DNA of 44,098 bases from Desulfobacterales bacterium (GTDB taxonomy: Bacteria; Desulfobacterota; Desulfobacteria; Desulfobacterales; CAFBRK01), in the NCBI GenBank assembly GCA_021737185.1, contig JAIPEL010000020.1, positions 1 through 44,098 on the forward strand. Direction: 5' to 3'. A program made the position numbers and the translations under genes. Below the pieces are notes generated by a model. It made no database searches, was not told where the DNA came from, and saw only the letters and a list, made by a program, of their open reading frames with translations. Below, piece by piece: positions 16,197-25,400 of this stretch (position 1 is the stretch's first letter; each line of letters opens with the position of its first letter).

Positions 16197-16832
16197 TTAT
16201 CCGGCAGCCAGAACCCCCTTGGCTTCGGACACCGCAGAGCCGGCATCGGGGGCGTATCGATCGGCGCCGATCTCCTTGGCGAACTGCGAGGTCACCGGCG
16301 CTCCGCCGATCATGATCTTGACCTTGTCGCGGTGGCCTGCCTGCTTCAGGGCTTCGATGGTCGCCTTCATCGAGGGCATGGTCGTTGACAGCAGCGCCGA
16401 CATCCCCAGAATCTGGGGGGCTTCGTCGGCCACTGCCTTGACGAAGGCCTCCGGGGCCACGTCCACCCCCAGATCGACGATGGTAAAACCGGCGCCTTCG
16501 AGCATCATGGCCACCAGGTTCTTGCCGATGTCGTGAAGGTCGCCCTTGACGGTTCCCATGATGATTTTCCCCTTGCTGGAAACCGTGCCGGCCTGGAACT
16601 GGGGCTTGAGCAGCGCTACGCAGGCCTGCATGGTTTTGGCCGAGCGGAGCATCTGGGGGACGAACATGGTCCCCTGGGAGAACTTCTCCCCCACGACGTC
16701 CATGGCCGCGATCAGCCCTTGGTCCAAAATCTGCTGGGGATCGCTTCCGGCATCGAGGGCCTTTTGGGTTTCCTTGACGGCTCCATCCATGTTTCCCTTG
16801 ATGATGGTTTCCGACAGTGCAGTAAAGTCCAT
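16197..16832 (-). CDS. Methyltransferase corrinoid (B12-binding) protein, MtbC/MttC-like
   Basis: The 211-residue protein has two domains. Residues 1-88 are the helical cap ('LSETIIKGNMDGAVKETQKAL', 'FVPQMLRSAKTM'). Residues 89-211 are the Rossmann-like cobalamin-binding domain with 'GDLHDIGKN'. The signature D98-x-H100-x-x-G103 supplies the lower-axial histidine, and 'SALLSTTMPSMK' and 'IMIGGAPVTSQFAKEIGAD' complete the site. It shuttles the methyl group between the MttB-like enzymes and the methyl-THF methyltransferase. AGGAGG upstream fixes the ATG at 16832, 11 bp after the previous gene's stop. Confidence 0.95.
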   Translation of the reverse strand: MDFTALSETIIKGNMDGAVKETQKALDAGSDPQQILDQGLIAAMDVVGEKFSQGTMFVPQMLRSAKTMQACVALLKPQFQAGTVSSKGKIIMGTVKGDLHDIGKNLVAMMLEGAGFTIVDLGVDVAPEAFVKAVADEAPQILGMSALLSTTMPSMKATIEALKQAGHRDKVKIMIGGAPVTSQFAKEIGADRYAPDAGSAVSEAKGVLAAG

Positions 16833-16843
16833 GAGTATTCCTC

Positions 16844-17647
16844 CTATGCGTGCTTTGAAAACAACCCTTTTTCGTAGGCGTCGATGAATTCGGCGCAGTA
16901 TTCGTCACGGCCCAACATCATGTTCACCGCCGCCAGTGCCGACATGAGTTCCGCATCCGTCGGATCGCAGATGGCCGCCGAAAGGCCGTGGGCAAGGGCC
17001 AGGCCGAGAAAGTGGCGGTTGATCAGCCGGCGGGCGGGCAGACCGAAAGAGATATTGGAAAGACCGCAGATGGTGCCGACCCCGGGAAACCGCTCGGCAA
17101 TGCCGGCAATGGCCGCCAGTACCGCCGGGCCCATCCTGACGTCCACGGACACCGGCTGGACCAGCGGGTCCACGAAAATGTCTTCCAGGGCCATGCCGGC
17201 GGAGGTCAGTTTTTCGATCAGCTCCGCCCCCACCGCGATGCGCTCGTCGGCCGTGGTCGGCATTGCGGCCTGCGCCATGCAAAGGGCGACGACTTTGCAG
17301 GGATTTTCTGCGACCACCGGCAAAAGCGCATCGTACCGGTCTTTTTCCAGGGAGATGGAGTTGATCAGCGGCCGGCCCTTGTGGACGGCCATGGCTTCTT
17401 TGAGCGCCTCCGGAGCAGGGCTGTCAAGGCAGAGAGGGGCGTCTACCGCCTCTTGCACTGTCTCGACTAGCCAGGGCAGAAGCACCTTTTCCTGCTCCAG
17501 AAACGTGCCGGCGTTGACGTCGATGTATTGTGCGCCGGCGTCGGCCTGGGCTCGGGCCACGGCCTGGATGGCAGCCGCATCCTTTTTCCCGACGGCTTCG
17601 GCAATTGCTTTGCGGCTGGTGTTGATCTTTTCTCCGACAATGATCAT
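16844..17647 (-). CDS. Methyl-tetrahydrofolate:corrinoid methyltransferase (pterin-binding, MtgA/AcsE-like)
   Basis: This 267-residue TIM-barrel protein of the pterin-binding family has 'MIIVGEKINTSRKAIAEAV', 'AQYIDVNAGTF', 'PLCLDSPAPEALKEAM', 'LINSISLEKDRYDALLPVV', 'DIFVDPLVQPVSVD' and 'TICGLSNISFGLPAR'. The D, N and D positions of the folate site are typical of AcsE, MtgA and MtvA. It takes the methyl group from the methyl-corrinoid protein onto tetrahydrofolate, feeding the Wood-Ljungdahl or C1 oxidation route. It is the first gene of the operon, with the ribosome site GGGGGAG 5 bp before the ATG. No convincing promoter was found in the upstream 180 bp. Confidence 0.93.
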   Translation of the reverse strand: MIIVGEKINTSRKAIAEAVGKKDAAAIQAVARAQADAGAQYIDVNAGTFLEQEKVLLPWLVETVQEAVDAPLCLDSPAPEALKEAMAVHKGRPLINSISLEKDRYDALLPVVAENPCKVVALCMAQAAMPTTADERIAVGAELIEKLTSAGMALEDIFVDPLVQPVSVDVRMGPAVLAAIAGIAERFPGVGTICGLSNISFGLPARRLINRHFLGLALAHGLSAAICDPTDAELMSALAAVNMMLGRDEYCAEFIDAYEKGLFSKHA

Positions 17648-18110
17648 GGCGTCTCCCCCTGCTGTTCGGCACGAAAAAGCGGAGTCCTTCCCCCTTCATG
17701 CGGGCAATGCTCCCCGATGGAAAATGAAAAAATGATACGAAGTTGCGGAATGAAACCAGCGGCGGAATTTAATCCAGCTGCGCTATTATTTCGGAACATT
17801 CGATAAGTTGCTGATATTCTGGACTCTAACAAATGAAAACCAAAATGCAACCCCCTCGGGCCGAGACGCCGGTCTGCGACAGCGCTCACCGTCCAGCGGT
17901 TGTTTTCCAATGAAACTTCAGCAGCAGTCCATATTTTTCGAACGGGTGAATTTCAAAAACCGTCACTTGCGTCAAGGAAAATCGGCGCCGGAGTTTAAAA
18001 AAGTGAGCGGAAAGGCGTCAGCCCCGCCGCTGGCCGGGCCGATTCAAGATTCCAAATTCAAGGTTCAAGATTCACCTGAAGGAATTTTATAGGAATCTTT
18101 TGGCTTTATC
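17648..18110. other. Intergenic region upstream of the methyltransferase operon
   Basis: No gene is supported here. It should contain the minus-strand promoter of the operon; I saw no good sigma-70 or GG-N10-GC sigma-54 pair, and no recognisable cobalamin riboswitch. At 18019-18075 it carries a GC tail (CCCCGCCGCTGG) followed by heptad repeats, which recur at 27021-27064 and 43864-43915. Together with the following elements it makes over 900 bp without a gene. Confidence 0.5.
18041..18075. repeat. Heptad repeat block
   Basis: Five degenerate 7-bp units: GATTCAA, GATTCCA, AATTCAA, GGTTCAA, GATTCAC. In reverse complement it matches the block at 27021-27050 and resembles 43864-43894. All three are joined to a GCGGCGG-type tail. 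Confidence 0.6.
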
Positions 18111-18297
18111 GGCCAGTTTGATCAAACGTGAAACTTGTGTCGAAGCCCCTGACGGTGGAGGGACGCGCTCTGTCGCGTCCGTGTTGCCAGCAATGACCCA
18201 ATACCGGCCACGACGGAGCGTGGCCCTCCAACCTCCAAAACCCAAGGCGGGGACAGGTCGGTTATTGCCGCCGGCTTCGACCGAAGTTTCACATAAG
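18111..18297. repeat. GTGAAACTT-ended element with REP-like interior (tandem unit 1)
   Basis: It starts GGCCAGTTTGATCAAACGTG and ends GAAGTTTCACATAAG; GTGAAACTT and AAGTTTCAC are inverted. The interior (18157-18230) is GGAGGGACGCGCTCTGTCGC.. ending TGGCCCTCCA. It repeats 209 bp downstream as unit 2. Confidence 0.75.
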
Positions 18298-18319
18298 CCC
18301 CGCCGCTGGTCGCTGGGGC

Positions 18320-18506
18320 GGCCAGTTTGATCAATACTGAAACTTATATCGAAGCCCCTGACGGTGGAGGGACGCGCTCTGTCGCGTCCGTGTTGCCAGA
18401 AATGACCCAATACCGGCCACGACGGAGCGTGGCCCTCCAACCTCCAAAACCCAAGGCGGGGACAGGTCGGTTATTGCCGCCGGCCTCGGTCGAAGTTTCA
18501 CATAAG
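18320..18506. repeat. GTGAAACTT-ended element with REP-like interior (tandem unit 2)
   Basis: Near-identical to unit 1 at a 209-bp offset, with the same ends and REP-like interior at 18366-18439. The units are separated by a short CCCCGCCGCTG-containing spacer (18298-18319), which is seen again at 18507-18527. Confidence 0.75.
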
Positions 18507-18527
18507 CCCCGCCGCTGATCTCATGGC

Positions 18528-18580
18528 GACCAGTTTGATCAAGGGTGAAACTATGCCATTTTGGCCTAGTTTCACATAAG
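18528..18580. repeat. GTGAAACTT-ended element without interior (solo hairpin)
   Basis: This 53-bp copy retains only the ends: GACCAGTTTGATCAAGGGTG at the start and AGTTTCACATAAG at the end, around a short core. It follows unit 2 directly. Its ATAAG end provides the final Met and the stop codon of the transporter-like remnant at 18572-18725. Confidence 0.65.
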
Positions 18581-18725
18581 ATACTGGACGATGAGCAGCA
18601 GGGAAAGAAGAAACAACACCCGCCGAAGCCAGCCCCGGTAGGTCTGATTGTCTATTCGGTCGCGAAAGATCATCCCCACAGCCAGGGCGATCAGGCCGGC
18701 GGCCGCCAAAGGAAGAGTTGATCCT
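18572..18725 (-). pseudogene. Possible C-terminal remnant of a membrane transporter (TauE/SafE-like)
   Basis: The minus-strand frame encodes about 48 residues with two hydrophobic helices, 'LPLAAAGLIALAVGMIF' and 'WLRRVLFLLSLLLIVQYL', linked by 'RDRIDNQTYRGWLRR'. This looks like the last two helices of a TauE/SafE (TSUP) permease. Upstream sequence in the frame is not similar, and the last codon and stop come from the repeat element at 18528-18580. I read it as a gene remnant. The family assignment is tentative, and a short orphan membrane peptide is possible. Confidence 0.4.
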
Positions 18726-18788
18726 CGTTGACGGTTGCCGGTTTCTGGAACGAAAACGATCCGATGAATCGTTTGACCATTCAACCAA

Positions 18789-20153
18789 TTAACCAATCAA
18801 CAACTCAACCACTTCTTCGCGGTCGAATTTTCCTGCCGCAGTCACCGGGATTTTTTCCACCACCCGGATCCGCCGGGGAACGGCCTGCGGCGCCAGGTGA
18901 TCGGCCAGTTGACGGCGCAGGGCGTCCGGGTTCACATCGCCTTCCACCAGGGCCCCGATGGCCGACTGACGGCCGTTTTCCGTCGGCAGCGCCGCCACCA
19001 CCGCCTCGCGAACCCCTGGAAAGGACCGGATCCGTTCCCGGATCTCCTCGGTATCGACCCGTTTGCCGCCGACTTTGACCACGCCGTCGGTTCTTCCCAG
19101 CAGGGTGAAGCCGGCCCCCGGAGCTGCCGCGGCCCGGTCTCCGGTCTTGAAATACCCCTTTGCATCGGTGGGAAGCTCGGGGGACAGAAACGGCGAGCGG
19201 ACGTGCAGCTGTTCGGCGGCGATCTTCCAGTCCACGGGGGAAAAGGGGCGCAAGTCCTGCCGGCCTTCCGCCCGGCAGCGCGCGGCGATGCCCCCGGTCT
19301 CTGTGGAGCCGTAGATTTCTGTCACGCCGGTGCCGGTTTTTTGAAAGAAGGCGTCGGCGTCGTCGGCATCGAGGGGGCCAGCCGAGGAAAAGGCGAGGCG
19401 AGGAGACGGACAGTGCGCGTCCGCTTCTTTCATGGCCCGGTAGTGGACCGGCACGCTGACCAGAATCGTGGCCCGGCAGGCCTCTGCGGCCGCGGCGATC
19501 TCCCTGGGAAACGACGGCGCTGCGGCCGAGACCGCCGCCGATCCAATGAGCGGGGCCAGCACCGAATACAACAGCCCGTAGATATGCAGGGCGGGCACCG
19601 TGGCCACGATCCGGTCCGCCGGCGAAAACCCGTAGGCTTCCACCAGGTAGGCCGCTTCGCCGATCAGGTTCTCCACGGTCTTGGACCAGATCCGGGGCCG
19701 GCCGGTGGAGCCGCCGGTAAACAGGTAGACCCACCCGGCGTCCGGCGGCGGTGGGACGAAGTCGGTGGTTTGGAATCTGCCGTCCGGCACCGGCAAGAGG
19801 GCCTGGACCCCGGAAGGAAGGGGCGCGTCCCTGTCGACGACGGCCAGGGTAAAGTCGACCTGGCGCCGCAGCTGCTCCATCACGGCGATCGAGACGGTAT
19901 GGGGAAGAAGCAGGGGCCGTCGGGTGAAAAGGCCGGCGATCAGGGCGGCGGCGATCACGGCCCGGTTTTCTGCAAAGAGGCACACCGGCCCGGAAGAGCC
20001 GGCCATGGCCCTGCGAAGATACGCGGCCATGGCGTATACCTGCCCGTAGGTCGTTCCCGGAAGCAGAAATTCCCGCTCGGGCCCCGCCGGCCCGGCCATC
20101 AGGGTCTGGATGGCGCGGGCCGATTGTCCTGCTGCGAAATGGTGTCGATTCAT
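18789..20153 (-). CDS. AMP-forming acyl/aryl-CoA (or ACP) ligase
   Basis: This 454-residue ANL-superfamily enzyme is on the short side for the family. The P-loop is 'LFTGGSTGRPRIWSKT' and the A5 motif is 'IYGSTETGG'; 'YFKTGDRAAAA', 'LLGRTDGVVKVGGKRVDTEEI' and the C-terminal lysine region 'VTAAGKFDREEV' follow. The N-terminus is abbreviated ('MNRHHFAAGQSA'). It should activate a carboxylic acid as the adenylate and pass it to CoA or to a cluster ACP, comparable with the ligase (ApeH-like) that loads the aryl starter in aryl-polyene loci. It is the last gene of the minus-strand cluster, 7 bp after the radical SAM gene. Its 3' end overlaps an AACCAA-type short-period repeat. Confidence 0.88.
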   Translation of the reverse strand: MNRHHFAAGQSARAIQTLMAGPAGPEREFLLPGTTYGQVYAMAAYLRRAMAGSSGPVCLFAENRAVIAAALIAGLFTRRPLLLPHTVSIAVMEQLRRQVDFTLAVVDRDAPLPSGVQALLPVPDGRFQTTDFVPPPPDAGWVYLFTGGSTGRPRIWSKTVENLIGEAAYLVEAYGFSPADRIVATVPALHIYGLLYSVLAPLIGSAAVSAAAPSFPREIAAAAEACRATILVSVPVHYRAMKEADAHCPSPRLAFSSAGPLDADDADAFFQKTGTGVTEIYGSTETGGIAARCRAEGRQDLRPFSPVDWKIAAEQLHVRSPFLSPELPTDAKGYFKTGDRAAAAPGAGFTLLGRTDGVVKVGGKRVDTEEIRERIRSFPGVREAVVAALPTENGRQSAIGALVEGDVNPDALRRQLADHLAPQAVPRRIRVVEKIPVTAAGKFDREEVVELLIG

Positions 20154-20160
20154 GACAAAG

Positions 20161-21585
20161 CTATTCCTCGGCGAAACTGTTGCGGGCCGACCAAAACGAC
20201 GGCATGTGGGCGATCAGACGAAGGAGGCTTTCGCGATGCTGCCAAAGCCTCCGGGCGAATTTTCTCCGCCATGGCTTCGAACGGTAAAACCGCTGGACAT
20301 GCCAGTTGTAAAGCCGGTCCAGGGTCTGAAAAGAGTCGATTCCCTGCGGCAGGAAGACAAAGTTGAGGCAGTTCATCAACGGCCAGCGGCACTCGAAGGT
20401 TCCCAGAGACGGGATCTCTTTCCATACCGGGGCTCCCGGAAAGGGCGTGAACTTGGCCATATTCATGTCGTCCAGGCCCAAGGAAAGCGCAAAGTCGCTC
20501 GTTTTGCGGATCGACTCCTCGGTCTCTTCGGGAAGTCCCATCATGAAAAGCCCCTTGACCCGGAGACCTTTGTCCTTGATGCGGTGCACGGTGCGCCGCA
20601 CCCCCTGCAGATCGACGCCGGCTTTTTGCCGGGCGAGTACCTGTTCGTCTCCGGATTCGATGCCGATCGACACCATCAGGCAGCCGGCTGCCTTGAGCAT
20701 GTCGAGCAGTTCTTCGTCTGCATGGCCCACCCGCACGGCGCAGTTGAAGCGAAGTCCCAGGGGACGGTCGGCCAGCTTTCGGCACAACTCGATGATCCGC
20801 CCGCGGTGAACGGTGAACAGGTCGTCGTAGATGTTGATGTGCCGAACACCGAAGCTGTCGCGCAGGTAGCGCATATGCTCGTAGATGTATCCGGCAGAGT
20901 TGAACCGGTAATGGCTTCCAAACACCGAGCGGTCGCAGAAAGCGCATCGATAGGGACAGCCGCGGCTGGTGACCATGGTCGCTCCGGGTCCGCGGATGTA
21001 GCTGAACAGGGGCAGGTGATAGCTGCGGGGAAAGCCTGCCAGCGCCTGGTAGGCCGGAAAGGGCAGACTGTCCAGGTCCTGTATCGGCTTGCGCGGGGGA
21101 TTGACGACGATTTTCCCGCCGTCTCGAAACCCCAGCCCGTCGACTTGGGCCGGATCGCTTCCGGAGGCCAGTTCCGCCAACGTGGCCTCGCCTTCTCCCA
21201 TGCAGAGATAGTCCACGGATGGAAACTCCGAAAGCAGCGGCCCGCCGACGGCCGAAATATGCACGCCGCCGAATACGGTGCGGATTTCAGGCCGTTTTTT
21301 CTTGAGCCGCTCGGCCAGCTCGACGCCGTCCAGAAAGCCGGAAGTGGTGGCCGAAAATCCGGCCATTTCCGGTCGGTCTGCGAGAATCCGCGCAGAAAAG
21401 GCCTCGTTGTTCGGCGGTGCATCGGGGCCGAGTCCGTCGTAAACGAAGACCCGGTGGCCTTCCCGCTCCAGCCACGCGGCAATGGATAGCAGCCCCAGGG
21501 GCGGCATCCGGTTTGCCGTGGCGGTGATATCCTTTCTTCCCGGCATCCAGTTGGATCCGGTCGGATGAATAAGGGCGATGCGCAT
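20161..21585 (-). CDS. B12-binding-domain radical SAM protein (cluster tailoring enzyme 1)
   Basis: The protein has 474 residues. Residues 1-150 form a B12-binding-like Rossmann domain ('MPPLGLLSIAAWLEREGHRVFVYDGL', 'TVFGGVHISA', 'YLCMGEGEATLAEL'). A radical SAM core follows, with C-PYR-C-AF-C in 'SRGCPYRCAFCDRS', then 'INIYDDLFT', 'IGIESGDEQVL' and 'GLFMMGLPEETEESI'. The C-terminal 110 residues are basic and Trp/Arg-rich. The ordinary DxHxxG histidine motif is not visible, as is common in this class, so cobalamin binding is uncertain. It starts 3 bp after the deacetylase stop and is clearly in the same operon. The likely role is methylation, cyclisation or other C-H modification of the cluster product. 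Confidence 0.88.
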   Translation of the reverse strand: MRIALIHPTGSNWMPGRKDITATANRMPPLGLLSIAAWLEREGHRVFVYDGLGPDAPPNNEAFSARILADRPEMAGFSATTSGFLDGVELAERLKKKRPEIRTVFGGVHISAVGGPLLSEFPSVDYLCMGEGEATLAELASGSDPAQVDGLGFRDGGKIVVNPPRKPIQDLDSLPFPAYQALAGFPRSYHLPLFSYIRGPGATMVTSRGCPYRCAFCDRSVFGSHYRFNSAGYIYEHMRYLRDSFGVRHINIYDDLFTVHRGRIIELCRKLADRPLGLRFNCAVRVGHADEELLDMLKAAGCLMVSIGIESGDEQVLARQKAGVDLQGVRRTVHRIKDKGLRVKGLFMMGLPEETEESIRKTSDFALSLGLDDMNMAKFTPFPGAPVWKEIPSLGTFECRWPLMNCLNFVFLPQGIDSFQTLDRLYNWHVQRFYRSKPWRRKFARRLWQHRESLLRLIAHMPSFWSARNSFAEE

Positions 21586-21588
21586 GGG

Positions 21589-22404
21589 TCAGCGGCCTTT
21601 CGATACCGATCCGGTCAGTTTCTCCATGACCGGCCGGCCGATGAGGGTTTGCAGCGGCACGATCGACAGCCCCCGGCTGTGGATTCCGGCCACGATCTTT
21701 TCCACTTCAGACAGCCAAAGACCGCGTCGATCGCCGGTTTTGGGCATTGAATCGTGAAGCACGATCACGTCTCCGGGGCCCAATCGGCGAAGAATCCGGT
21801 CCGAAAGCCCTGCCAGCCTCCGGTTTCCGGCATCCCACCCCCGGCGGCTGAATGTGACCATATACATCCCGGCGGCCGAAAGTCCGGATGCGATCCGGGG
21901 GGTGACGATTCCCACAGGCGGCCGGAAGGCAAGGGGCCGAATTCCGAGCCTTTCAAGAGCGGCGGTGGCCTTTTTCAGATCCCGGCAGACCGCCTCCGGC
22001 CGTCTCAGCCCCAGCAGTAAATCGTGGACGTGGCTGTGGCAGCCGACCTCGTGGCCCCGGAGAACCAACTCCCGGGTCAGCTCGGGGTGGGCCTCGACCT
22101 TTTTTCCGACCACGAAAAACGCGGCCTTGACAAAGTTTCGGTCCAGCAGGTCAAGCAGCAACGGCGTCGCGGCCGGATCCGGGCCGTCGTCGAAGGTGAT
22201 CGCGACAGACGGCCGGTTTCGGGGCCCCCGGCTGACCACGGGCGCGAAAAAACCGATCCGGGGAAGAAACGGGGCCGCCGCACAGGCTACGACAAAGGCG
22301 GCAAGCGGAGCAGCCGCCGCAGCCGGATGAATGGCACCTAAAACGGCGGCCCCGGCCAGGGCCGCAAAGCCGACCCGTTCGGCGGTGCTTCGAACCGGCT
22401 TCAT
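21589..22404 (-). CDS. Polysaccharide deacetylase (NodB/CE4) family protein
   Basis: The protein has 271 residues. Residues 1-50 contain two hydrophobic segments and suggest membrane anchoring. The NodB domain follows, with 'VAITFDDGPDP' (metal Asp), 'HEVGCHSHVHDL' (HSxxH), 'RPPVGIVTPR' and 'GDVIVLHDSM'. All CE4 motifs are present, so it is probably active as a metal-dependent N- or O-deacetylase in the envelope. The start at 22404 has AGGAG 5 bp upstream and overlaps the MMPL-fusion stop by 4 bp (ATGA). A deacetylase is unusual in a polyene-type cluster and suggests a sugar-bearing or envelope-linked product together with the GT25 gene. Confidence 0.9.
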   Translation of the reverse strand: MKPVRSTAERVGFAALAGAAVLGAIHPAAAAAPLAAFVVACAAAPFLPRIGFFAPVVSRGPRNRPSVAITFDDGPDPAATPLLLDLLDRNFVKAAFFVVGKKVEAHPELTRELVLRGHEVGCHSHVHDLLLGLRRPEAVCRDLKKATAALERLGIRPLAFRPPVGIVTPRIASGLSAAGMYMVTFSRRGWDAGNRRLAGLSDRILRRLGPGDVIVLHDSMPKTGDRRGLWLSEVEKIVAGIHSRGLSIVPLQTLIGRPVMEKLTGSVSKGR

Positions 22405-25400
22405 GCTTTCTCCTTTGTTTTGATGCCGGACGCTGTCGCCTTCCACCAGATCAGTTTCCCGTTTTCGTCTCCCGAAGGCTGCCTTCGGTCGATCCGAAAG
22501 CCGCAGGCTTCGATGATGCTGCAGATGCGTGCTTCATTTCGGTAGTACCCCGGGACACCCTGGAGCCGGAGACGTATTTTTTCCAGGATCCACAAAAAGG
22601 CCCAACGCCGTGCCGGCGGTACCGCCGCCCGGACGAGGAGGATTCCGCCGGGCCGCAAGCTTCTGTAAATTGTTTTCAGCGTCTCTTCCAGCGTCGCATC
22701 GTCCAAATAATGAACCATGTCGAGCAGGAGCGCCAGGTCCGCCGGTACCGGCGGGGCCGGAACAGACGGCGCGCCGCCGGTCCGGACGACCGCGCGGTCT
22801 GTAAGGGCCATGGCCGCGACCCGGGCTCGATCCGTGTCCGGCTCGATTCCCCAGCACCGGGCTTCCGGATACCGCTCTATAAGCCATGCCGCGGGAACTC
22901 CATAGCCGGCGCCCACGTCGAGGATCGTCGAGACTTGCGCTGCGTCGCCCAGCAGGCCGGAAAACTCGGCAAACATCGGGTCGAATCGGAGCTTGAACCG
23001 AGCGAACAGCCGCGGATAAGCCTCCAGGTTCCGGTACCGCCACAGCACCCGTTTTTCGACGGAGGCTCCGGAAGGAAGAAGGCGCCGGCGGCGCTGCTGC
23101 AGCCGGATCATCACCGGCGGTAAAATGAGAAAGGCGCCGATCATCGCGTAGCCGATGCCCAGAAAAGAGGTGATTCCGGCGCTTTTGAGCAGGGTATGCT
23201 CGGAAAAGCACAGCACGCCGAATCCGATGAGGGTCGAGGCCCCGGCCATGAAGACGGCCAATCGGATCCGGGAAAAAGACGGATCCGCCAGGCTTCCGTA
23301 GCGCTGAAAAGAGCGGACGAAAAAGAGCGAATAGTCGATACCCATTCCGACCACGACAATCGACAGCATCAGCCCCGGAATGTCGAGGGGGCGGCCCAGC
23401 AGGGACAGGGTGCCCAGGGTGCAGACCATCGCAAACCCCACCGGGAGCAGAGATACGGCCGTTACGACCGCATCCAGAAAGAAGAGAAACAGCAGCACGA
23501 CGACGCTGACGCCGATGACCAGCAGCAGCGTGGTAAACGAAGAAAAAAGAAGCCTGCCGAGCCTTTCCGAAAAAAAGGCCGGGTCGAATATGGTTGCCAG
23601 CGCCTTGTACCGGTCCCGAAATCGGGCGCCGTCGTAAGCGCTGCCGGGGGTCAGCGTCGAGACCTGGACCCATCGGCCGCCTTGCCCCCCCCTGGAAATT
23701 CCCGCCAGATCGAAGAAGGCTTCAGAAAGCGGCGCCCCTTGGTTCGTCGAATCGCCTGCCGAAAGCTGACGGAAAAACGGCTCGAAGGCGCCGGGGGAAA
23801 ATCCGTAGGCGGCGGAGATCGCCGACAGCCGTGTTTTGACCTCGAAAACTTTCTCCGGGGTCCAGAACGCCTGCCAGGCCTCCCGGTTCTGCGCCGCCAG
23901 CATCGGACCGGGAAAAACCGCCGACGGAACGAAGCCCTTATCCAGCACGCCGGCTTCGATGTCCGGCCGAACCTTCAGATAGAGCGCGTCCATCTTCTTT
24001 CTTAGGCCGGCCAAGTCTTCGGATTCGACCATGACGAAGATGCGGTCAAAAATGCCTCCCCAGACCCGGGAAAACATCGCTTCGGCCGTCCGGGTCCGGG
24101 CGGAAACCGTGTTCATGGTGTTCAGGCTCACGTCGAAGCCGGGCCGGGCGAATATGCCCAGCACCAGGGCAGCGAGCAAGGCCGCTGCCGCCCCGGTGTT
24201 TCCGAAGCGGGCAAATCCGTCGGCAGCCCGCTGAAGAAGTCGGCGTGTTCGCCGGGCCGGAGGCATCGACTTAAAGACCAGGGGAAACACGGTGTGGACG
24301 AAGACAAAGGAGATTCCGATCCCCAGGGCGGCGAACAGCCCCAGCTGGCGAAAGGCCGGAAACGAGGTCAAGGTCAGGGCCGAAAAGGCGCCGATGCTGG
24401 TCAGTGCGGCCAGCAGGCCCACCGCTCTGACTTCCGTCGATGCGCTGCGCCCGTCGCTTTTCACCGAACGGTCGACAAACAGCAGGTAGGCGATTCCGTG
24501 GTCCACGGTGATCGAAACCACGGCCCCGCCGAAGCCAAGCACCATGGCAGAGATTGCGTCGGTAAACAGCGAATAGACGAAAAGAGCGGTCATGGCGCCG
24601 ACCGCCGCCGGGACCATGGCGGCCAGCCCGAGCAGGGGCCGGGAAAAGGCCAGCAGCAGCAGGAGCACGATACCGGCGGCCGAGAGCAAAATCGCCGCCT
24701 CCACGTCCGAGCGGATCATCCGCTCGTTGTCCAAGGCGGCGCGGTAGGCGCCGATCGGGGTCACCGTCACCGGGGGGACCGCTCCGGCGGCCTCTTCGTT
24801 GAGCCGGACCGCCAGGGTTTCTATCTGTGCCTCGACCTTCCGCCCGAATTCCGTGTTGGTCGCCGATTGGGCGGGTTTGGCCGGCAGCAGCAGATGGGTG
24901 CCGTCTTCACTGATCACCCATCCCTTGTAGATGCGGGCGTTTTCGCTGGGAGCGGCCCCCCGGAGCCGGGCGAGGACGAGCTCCGAAAGACCCAGGGGAT
25001 CGGCTTCGATCAGGGAGGCTTTTCCGATGCCGGTGAGCGAGCTAAGGGCGTTTATCGTTTCACCCATCCGATGCGCCATGGCCTCGACCGAAAGACGCGG
25101 ATCCACCTGCCGCCGGAGCTGCTCTGCAGTGAACAGCTCGGAGAGGTTCGAGGCGATCTGCTGCACCAGAGACGGAATGGCATTCTGCCAGTTTGCCGTC
25201 CCCACTTCGTCGAACAGGCCGCTGTTTTTCAGGATTTTCCGGGCCTCGGCCGCATAGCGGACGAGAACCTCGGGATCTGCTTCAGCCAGGGAAAGGTCGA
25301 TCAGCACCTGGTCCTGAATCGGGTGGTTTTTGAAAACGGCCGCCGTTTCGCGGATGACCGGGTCGGCCGTAGGCATCGCATTGAGCACGTCGGTGTCGAT

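Noticed and set aside
17648..17830. Sigma-54 promoter or cobalamin riboswitch before the corrinoid operon
   Set aside because: The best GG..GC pair has 9 bp instead of 10 between the doublets, and no B12-box-like conserved core was recognised.
17808..18092. Small plus-strand ORF of 94 codons
   Set aside because: It runs through repeat sequence, lacks a ribosome site and shows no protein-like pattern.
18111..18580. CRISPR array in the tandem 209-bp repeats
   Set aside because: Units are far too long, the spacer-like parts (21-22 bp) are themselves nearly identical, only two and a half units exist, and no cas genes are present.
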